Under the pieces are notes generated by a model. That model saw nothing but the letters and a program-made list of their open reading frames with translations, ran no database searches and was not told where the DNA came from. This document shows, piece by piece, positions 39,125 through 41,016 of a stretch of DNA of 41,016 nucleotides. The DNA comes from an uncultured Oscillospiraceae bacterium (GTDB lineage Bacteria; Bacillota; Clostridia; Oscillospirales; Ruminococcaceae): positions 1 to 41,016 of the forward strand of contig CAUDDP010000012.1 in the NCBI GenBank assembly GCA_958448395.1, in the 5' to 3' direction. Each line of letters opens with the position of its first letter. Within the stretch, counting starts at the first letter, position 1. A program made the position numbers and the translations under genes.

Positions 39125-40867
39125 ATGGCACATGCACTACACAGCCGCATCAAACGGCTTGTGCTCGCTGCCAGCACTTGCGTCGCAGCAGTCGGACTGG
39201 GTACCGTCTCTGCTTCTGCAATTGACGACACAGAATTATTACAACCAGTTATCATCAAAGAAGACACATTACAGCCATGCGGACAATTGGTTCTGCCATC
39301 AGAAGTAACAGAGGAGAACTGGTATGAAGGTCTGACCGGCAATCTGTATTACTGCTATGCAGACGGCACCTATGCAACAGGTATTACCACACTGCCAAAC
39401 GGCGAAACCTATCTGTTTGCTCTGGATGGCAACCTGAAAACAGGTTGGCAGACTGTGAATGGTCTGCGATTCTACTTCAACCGCACCACCGGACAAAAAC
39501 AATTTGGCTGGGTACTGCACTCCAACCGCCTGTACTATGTCTTTGAAGAGACCGGCAAACAAATCGGAGAGGTACAGATTGACGGAACCCCTTACATATT
39601 TGACGAATTTGGTGTGCTGCAAACCGGCATTTACACCTGCACGGACGGCACAGTCGCTGGCTGCAACACCGACGCAACACCGTATACCGGCTGGGTAACG
39701 GACGAAAATGAAGCAGTCTACTACTTTAACGAAACCGGTATCGCCCTGACAGGGTTACAGAACATTGACGAGGCAACTTACTACTTTGGCACAGACGGCA
39801 TCCTGCAAACCGGTATGATCACTATGGAAGATGGCAGTGTACGGTATTTCGGTGAGGATGGCAAACAGGCAACCGGCTTACAGACGATAGACGGCAAAAC
39901 CTATTGCTTTACCGAAACCGGCATGGTAACCAATCAGCTGTATACCATTGCCGATGCAACTTACAGCTTTGATGCAGAAGGTGTCATGCAAATAGGTCTG
40001 GTGACCATGGAAGACGGCACGACTCTTTTCTTTGGTGAGGACGGCAAACAGGCAATGGGTTTGCAGACGATAGACGGCAAGACATATTGTTTTACGGAAC
40101 TTGGAATGGTTGTCAGCCAAATGCAGGTAATTGACGGCACTACCTATTATTTTGGGGCAGATGGCACCATGCAGACGGGTATGGTTGCCCTGAAAGATGG
40201 CACATATCACTTCAGCGAAACCGGAGCAATGACAACTGGCTGGCTGACGCTGAATGGGGCACAGTATTATTTCGACCTAACCACCGGTAAAATGGCAACT
40301 GGAATGGTAACCCTGCCGGACGGAACCTATCTGTTCGATGAAAAGGGTGTCTTTCAGAAAAAGCAGGAAACCGGCATCGCTTATACTGTGCCGTACTACA
40401 ATCAGGCAGATCCAAGATGGGGCTCTACCTATATCGGCACGAAAACCATTGCTCAGGTGGGTTGTTTGGTGACGTCTCTGGCAATGACCCAGTCCTATCA
40501 CACCGGCATAGAAATTCTGCCGGATGAAATGCGGTATCAGCTGCAATTCAGCAATAATTCTTTGCTCTGGGCACCTGTTATTGCCATGGACTATGAGATT
40601 GAGTCCTGCTCTGGACTTTCTACGACTGCATTCTGCAAGCGACTGTATACACTCTTAAAGGAACACGGCCCAGTAATCGTAGGGTCAGACAATGTATATG
40701 GCGGCTCCCATTATGTGGTTGTCACTGGCTGCACCAATCCGGACAGCAGTACGCTGAAAACCTCTGATTTCACGATGAATGACCCAGGCTTCAGTAATAG
40801 AACGATGTTGAATGAACACCTTGCAAGCTATCCGACATGGTTCCATTTCTATTACATGAACGATTAA
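39125..40867 (+). CDS. Secreted protein with cell-wall-binding-type repeats and C39-like peptidase domain
   Basis: The 580-residue protein has a signal peptide (LVLAASTCVAAVGLGTVSAS, then A). About 370 residues of choline/glucan-binding-like repeats of 18-22 residues follow (GLQTIDGKTYCFTETGMVTN, GMITMEDGSVRYFGEDGKQA, GWLTLNGAQYYFDLTTGKMA). A C-terminal papain-like peptidase C39-type domain starts at YTVPYYNQADPRWG. The likely active residues are Cys447 (QVGCLVTSLAM), His529 (GGSHYVVVTG) and Asp553 (MNDPG). The repeats suggest attachment to wall polymers, and the domain could cleave peptides or wall cross-links; the substrate is unknown. AAAGGGTGTGTTACC precedes the ATG at 39125. The gene has its own consensus promoter and terminator. 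Confidence 0.9.
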   Translation: MAHALHSRIKRLVLAASTCVAAVGLGTVSASAIDDTELLQPVIIKEDTLQPCGQLVLPSEVTEENWYEGLTGNLYYCYADGTYATGITTLPNGETYLFALDGNLKTGWQTVNGLRFYFNRTTGQKQFGWVLHSNRLYYVFEETGKQIGEVQIDGTPYIFDEFGVLQTGIYTCTDGTVAGCNTDATPYTGWVTDENEAVYYFNETGIALTGLQNIDEATYYFGTDGILQTGMITMEDGSVRYFGEDGKQATGLQTIDGKTYCFTETGMVTNQLYTIADATYSFDAEGVMQIGLVTMEDGTTLFFGEDGKQAMGLQTIDGKTYCFTELGMVVSQMQVIDGTTYYFGADGTMQTGMVALKDGTYHFSETGAMTTGWLTLNGAQYYFDLTTGKMATGMVTLPDGTYLFDEKGVFQKKQETGIAYTVPYYNQADPRWGSTYIGTKTIAQVGCLVTSLAMTQSYHTGIEILPDEMRYQLQFSNNSLLWAPVIAMDYEIESCSGLSTTAFCKRLYTLLKEHGPVIVGSDNVYGGSHYVVVTGCTNPDSSTLKTSDFTMNDPGFSNRTMLNEHLASYPTWFHFYYMND

Positions 40868-40882
40868 AAAATAATGCCAATT

Positions 40883-40914
40883 GCCGCTGTATCGGTTGGG
40901 TACAGCGGCTTTTT
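40883..40914 (+). terminator. Terminator after the C39-like gene
   Basis: GCCGCTGTA (40883-40891) pairs perfectly with TACAGCGGC (40901-40909), followed by TTTTTG. Confidence 0.92.
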
Positions 40915-40975
40915 GTGTACTGCAAGAGCATATATCATAATGTGCGTTCAATGGAAGAGCATTTTATCTGCCGAA

Positions 40976-41016
40976 TGGCAACTGCGGTCAAGCTGGCTCA
41001 GCTTGGCGAGGGGGAT
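40976..41016 (-). repeat. Interspersed repeat, copy I (reverse, cut by window edge)
   Basis: On the minus strand this reads CCCCCTCGCCAAGCTGAGCC, then AGCTTGACCGCAGTTGCC, the tail of the repeat family. The rest of the element would lie beyond the window. Confidence 0.65.

Overview
The window looks like a chromosomal segment of a Ruminococcus-like, spore-forming gut Clostridium (Oscillospiraceae). The evidence is a yabP-yabQ-divIC-yabR sporulation/division block, dockerin modules of the kind that load enzymes onto cellulosomes, a T-box leader in front of thrS, a THF riboswitch in front of folT, strong AGGAGG ribosome sites and near-consensus sigma-A promoters. The species assignment is inference. 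No phage, IS transposase or CRISPR array was seen, and no gene is cut by either window edge.

Layout. 1-2.4 kb: repeat remnants, then yabP, yabQ, divIC and an S1-domain protein on the plus strand, ended by a terminator. 2.5-5.8 kb (minus): serC-serA from a perfect consensus promoter, a terminator, then a THF riboswitch and folT, so serine synthesis and folate uptake lie side by side. 5.9-9.7 kb (minus): two lipoproteins and typA. 9.7-10.3 kb: tRNA-Tyr, tRNA-Thr and tRNA-Pro (minus), with clear promoters and terminators. 10.8-15.1 kb: yfhO, a small membrane protein and a lipoprotein. 15.8-17.1 kb: rsmE and a Cys-rich membrane protein. 17.2-19.3 kb (minus): two paralogous surface proteins with a sortase-like tail and matching promoters. 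19.5-27.2 kb (minus): mfd, pth, a sugar-nucleotide-type dehydratase/epimerase, a GNAT acetyltransferase and glmU. 27.5-30.1 kb: ppdK (plus). 30.6-31.9 kb (minus): an SPFH protein with a ribbon-helix-helix protein. 32.1-35.5 kb (minus): an operon of a small dockerin protein, a secreted trypsin-like protease and two larger dockerin proteins. 35.8-38.3 kb (minus): thrS with its T-box leader. 38.5-40.9 kb (plus): an Xre-type regulator with twin operators, and a secreted repeat protein with a C39-like peptidase domain.

The most unusual feature is an interspersed family of structured non-coding repeats, about nine full or partial copies in 41 kb, all between genes. Some copies carry terminal inverted repeats. 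The copies keep internal hairpins while the arm sequences change, which looks like compensatory change. The second point of interest is the dockerin/protease operon, in which the dockerin-coding DNA of two neighbouring genes is almost identical although the rest of the proteins is not. The third is the pair of surface proteins with a PTQTAD motif where LPXTG would be expected, driven by promoters that share TGCACAA elements.

All domain calls were made by reading the translated sequence; no search was run. Starts were moved from the longest frame wherever a ribosome site supported an internal ATG.
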